A DNA stretch of 14,135 nucleotides from an uncultured Pseudomonadota bacterium (lineage in GTDB: Bacteria; Pseudomonadota; Gammaproteobacteria; Burkholderiales; Casimicrobiaceae): assembly GCA_937958295.1 (NCBI GenBank), contig CALFEY010000422.1:1-14135 (forward strand). Direction: 5' to 3'. Of the stretch, positions 13,433 to 14,135 are shown piece by piece. Position 1 is the first letter of the stretch; the number at the start of each line of letters is the position of its first letter. Below the pieces are notes generated by a model. It saw nothing but the letters and a program-made list of their open reading frames with translations, ran no database searches and was not told the origin of the DNA. A program made the position numbers and the translations under genes.

Positions 13433-13452
13433 TTTCGCCGACAGCGGCGAAA
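13433..13452. other. 8-bp perfect hairpin in the gap after the APH-like gene
   Basis: TTTCGCCG (13433-13440) and CGGCGAAA (13445-13452) pair around ACAG. It lies 20 nt after the kinase stop in a 95-bp gap. No T run follows on either strand, so a plain terminator is unlikely. TGTC/GACA (13425-13428 and 13440-13443) could form a competing fold. Confidence 0.5.
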
Positions 13453-13507
13453 TGGCTGCGCGCTTAGGCTTGCGTGATGTCGGCCCTCTGGCCTGCGCCA
13501 CGCTCAC

Positions 13508-13792
13508 ATGCCCACGCCACCGCTGTCCGCTCGTCCTGCTTCCCGTGCCGCTGATCCGCTGTCGTACGTCGCGGCGGGGACCATGCTCCTCGCGGTCGTG
13601 ATCGCGGTGGCCTATGCAATCTACCTGCAGCTGTCCCCTGCGTTGCCGTCGGCGCCCTCCCTGGATGTGATCGAGCGCGACCTCGCGGCTGCACGCGCGC
13701 AGTGCGTCGCGGGTCCGCCACAAGGCGCGGCCTGCCGCGAAGCGGCGCGTCTGACCACCGAGATTGCGCAGCGGCGCCGTAGCGGACCCTGA
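13508..13792 (+). CDS. small single-pass membrane protein, unknown function
   Basis: 94 aa: a short cytoplasmic-type lead (MPTPPLSARPASRAADP), one membrane helix at about residues 19-41 (SYVAAGTMLLAVVIAVAYAIYL), then a soluble part with a helical LDVIERDLAAARAQC and a second cysteine in AACREAARLTTEIAQRRR, so a disulfide outside the membrane is possible. I recognise no family. The ATG at 13508 has no convincing Shine-Dalgarno sequence, which lowers confidence. It converges with the following gene, with only 5 bp between the stop codons. The opposite strand is also open here, but its product is an Arg-rich composition typical of GC-rich antisense frames. Confidence 0.62.
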   Translation: MPTPPLSARPASRAADPLSYVAAGTMLLAVVIAVAYAIYLQLSPALPSAPSLDVIERDLAAARAQCVAGPPQGAACREAARLTTEIAQRRRSGP

Positions 13793-13797
13793 CGTCG

Positions 13798-14135
13798 TCA
13801 GGCGCAGCTGCCGCGGGGGCCATCGTCCAGGCGCGGGAGCACGGTGCCGGGTCGGCCGCGACAGGCCACGGCCGTGATGCCCCGATGGCGGCTGCGCCGG
13901 TACTCCGGCAGCACATGAGTCACGCCGGCCGCCAGGCTGTCCAGATGACGTCCGCGCGGTGGGGACGGGCAGTCGAAGCGTCCACTGCCGCCCCCCTTGT
14001 AGCAGAGCGCGACTTCGAGCGGAAAGTCGCAGGTGTTGGTGATGGTGGCGTCGCCCGCCGGAGAGGCGCGGGCATCGGAGAAGCGCACGCAGGCGTCGGC
14101 GCGGCGGGGGTCGTCCACGGCGCTGGCCGCGGCCG
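13798..14135 (-). CDS. cysteine-rich exported protein, 3' part (5' end outside window)
   Basis: The frame stays open to the window edge, and the residues before the GTG at 14118 read AAASA, which looks like the end of a signal peptide (A-x-A before VDDPRRAD). So I take the start to lie beyond 14135. The visible mature part, about 107 residues, has six cysteines (ACVRF, NTCDF, LCYKG, FDCPS, ACRG, SCA), a beta-like core GDATITNTCDFPLEVALCYK, and PEYRRSR. ITN.C.F.(I/V)....C is a pattern of small secreted proteins of unknown role that display a beta-sandwich with disulfides. No function can be given. Convergent with the small membrane protein gene. Confidence 0.65.
   Translation of the reverse strand, partial: AAASAVDDPRRADACVRFSDARASPAGDATITNTCDFPLEVALCYKGGGSGRFDCPSPPRGRHLDSLAAGVTHVLPEYRRSRHRGITAVACRGRPGTVLPRLDDGPRGSCA

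Noticed and set aside
13464..13916. A 150-codon minus-strand frame over the small membrane protein gene
   Set aside because: Arg/Ala/Pro-rich, no motif, and it overlaps both the plus-strand membrane protein and the partial exported protein. The choice of strand is less certain here than elsewhere.

Overview
The window (about two-thirds G+C, short intergenic gaps) reads as a chromosomal segment of a betaproteobacterium. The evidence is protein-level resemblance: PEP synthase with its PpsR regulator, a conserved HTH protein between them, a YciK-like SDR, and an Ala(GGC)-Glu(UUC) tRNA pair. I cannot name the genus. I see no insertion sequence, prophage gene, CRISPR array, rRNA or plasmid function. 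Every gap over 90 bp is described as a feature or finding, and no stretch over 300 bp lacks a gene.

Left part (1-5311), PEP synthesis: the end of a DUF5648-type protein converges on a minus-strand pair, ppsR and a PHP-domain phosphoesterase of the RNase AM / nucleoside-bisphosphate phosphatase type, which overlap by 7 nt. Divergent from them on the plus strand are a 131-aa HTH protein and ppsA. PpsR is the kinase/phosphorylase that inactivates and reactivates PpsA, so enzyme and regulator flank a 200-bp divergent control region that holds a 7-bp-arm palindrome.

Middle (5320-9445): a CPBP intramembrane protease starts 8 nt after ppsA and is followed by a small YgfX-like membrane protein. Facing them on the minus strand is a likely transcription unit: an AraC-type regulator with an arabinose-binding-like N-terminus, a GarL-like HpcH/HpaI aldolase, and a YciK-like SDR that lacks the usual catalytic serine.

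Right part (9568-14135): a small lipoprotein and an exported DUF1254/DUF1214 protein lie on the plus strand. They are followed by tandem hairpins and a bidirectional terminator shared with the minus-strand tRNA-Ala/tRNA-Glu operon, which has a near-consensus sigma-70 promoter. Next come a conserved 97-aa hypothetical, an APH-fold kinase of the ACAD10/11-LvaA type, a 94-aa single-pass membrane protein, and the start-truncated end of a cysteine-rich exported protein.

Most of the window is ordinary housekeeping and accessory metabolism, and I do not see a clear undescribed system. The best second looks are the ppsR/PHP-HTH-ppsA control region, an AT-rich codon island inside ppsA, the Ser-to-Asp change in the SDR, and several unexplained hairpins.
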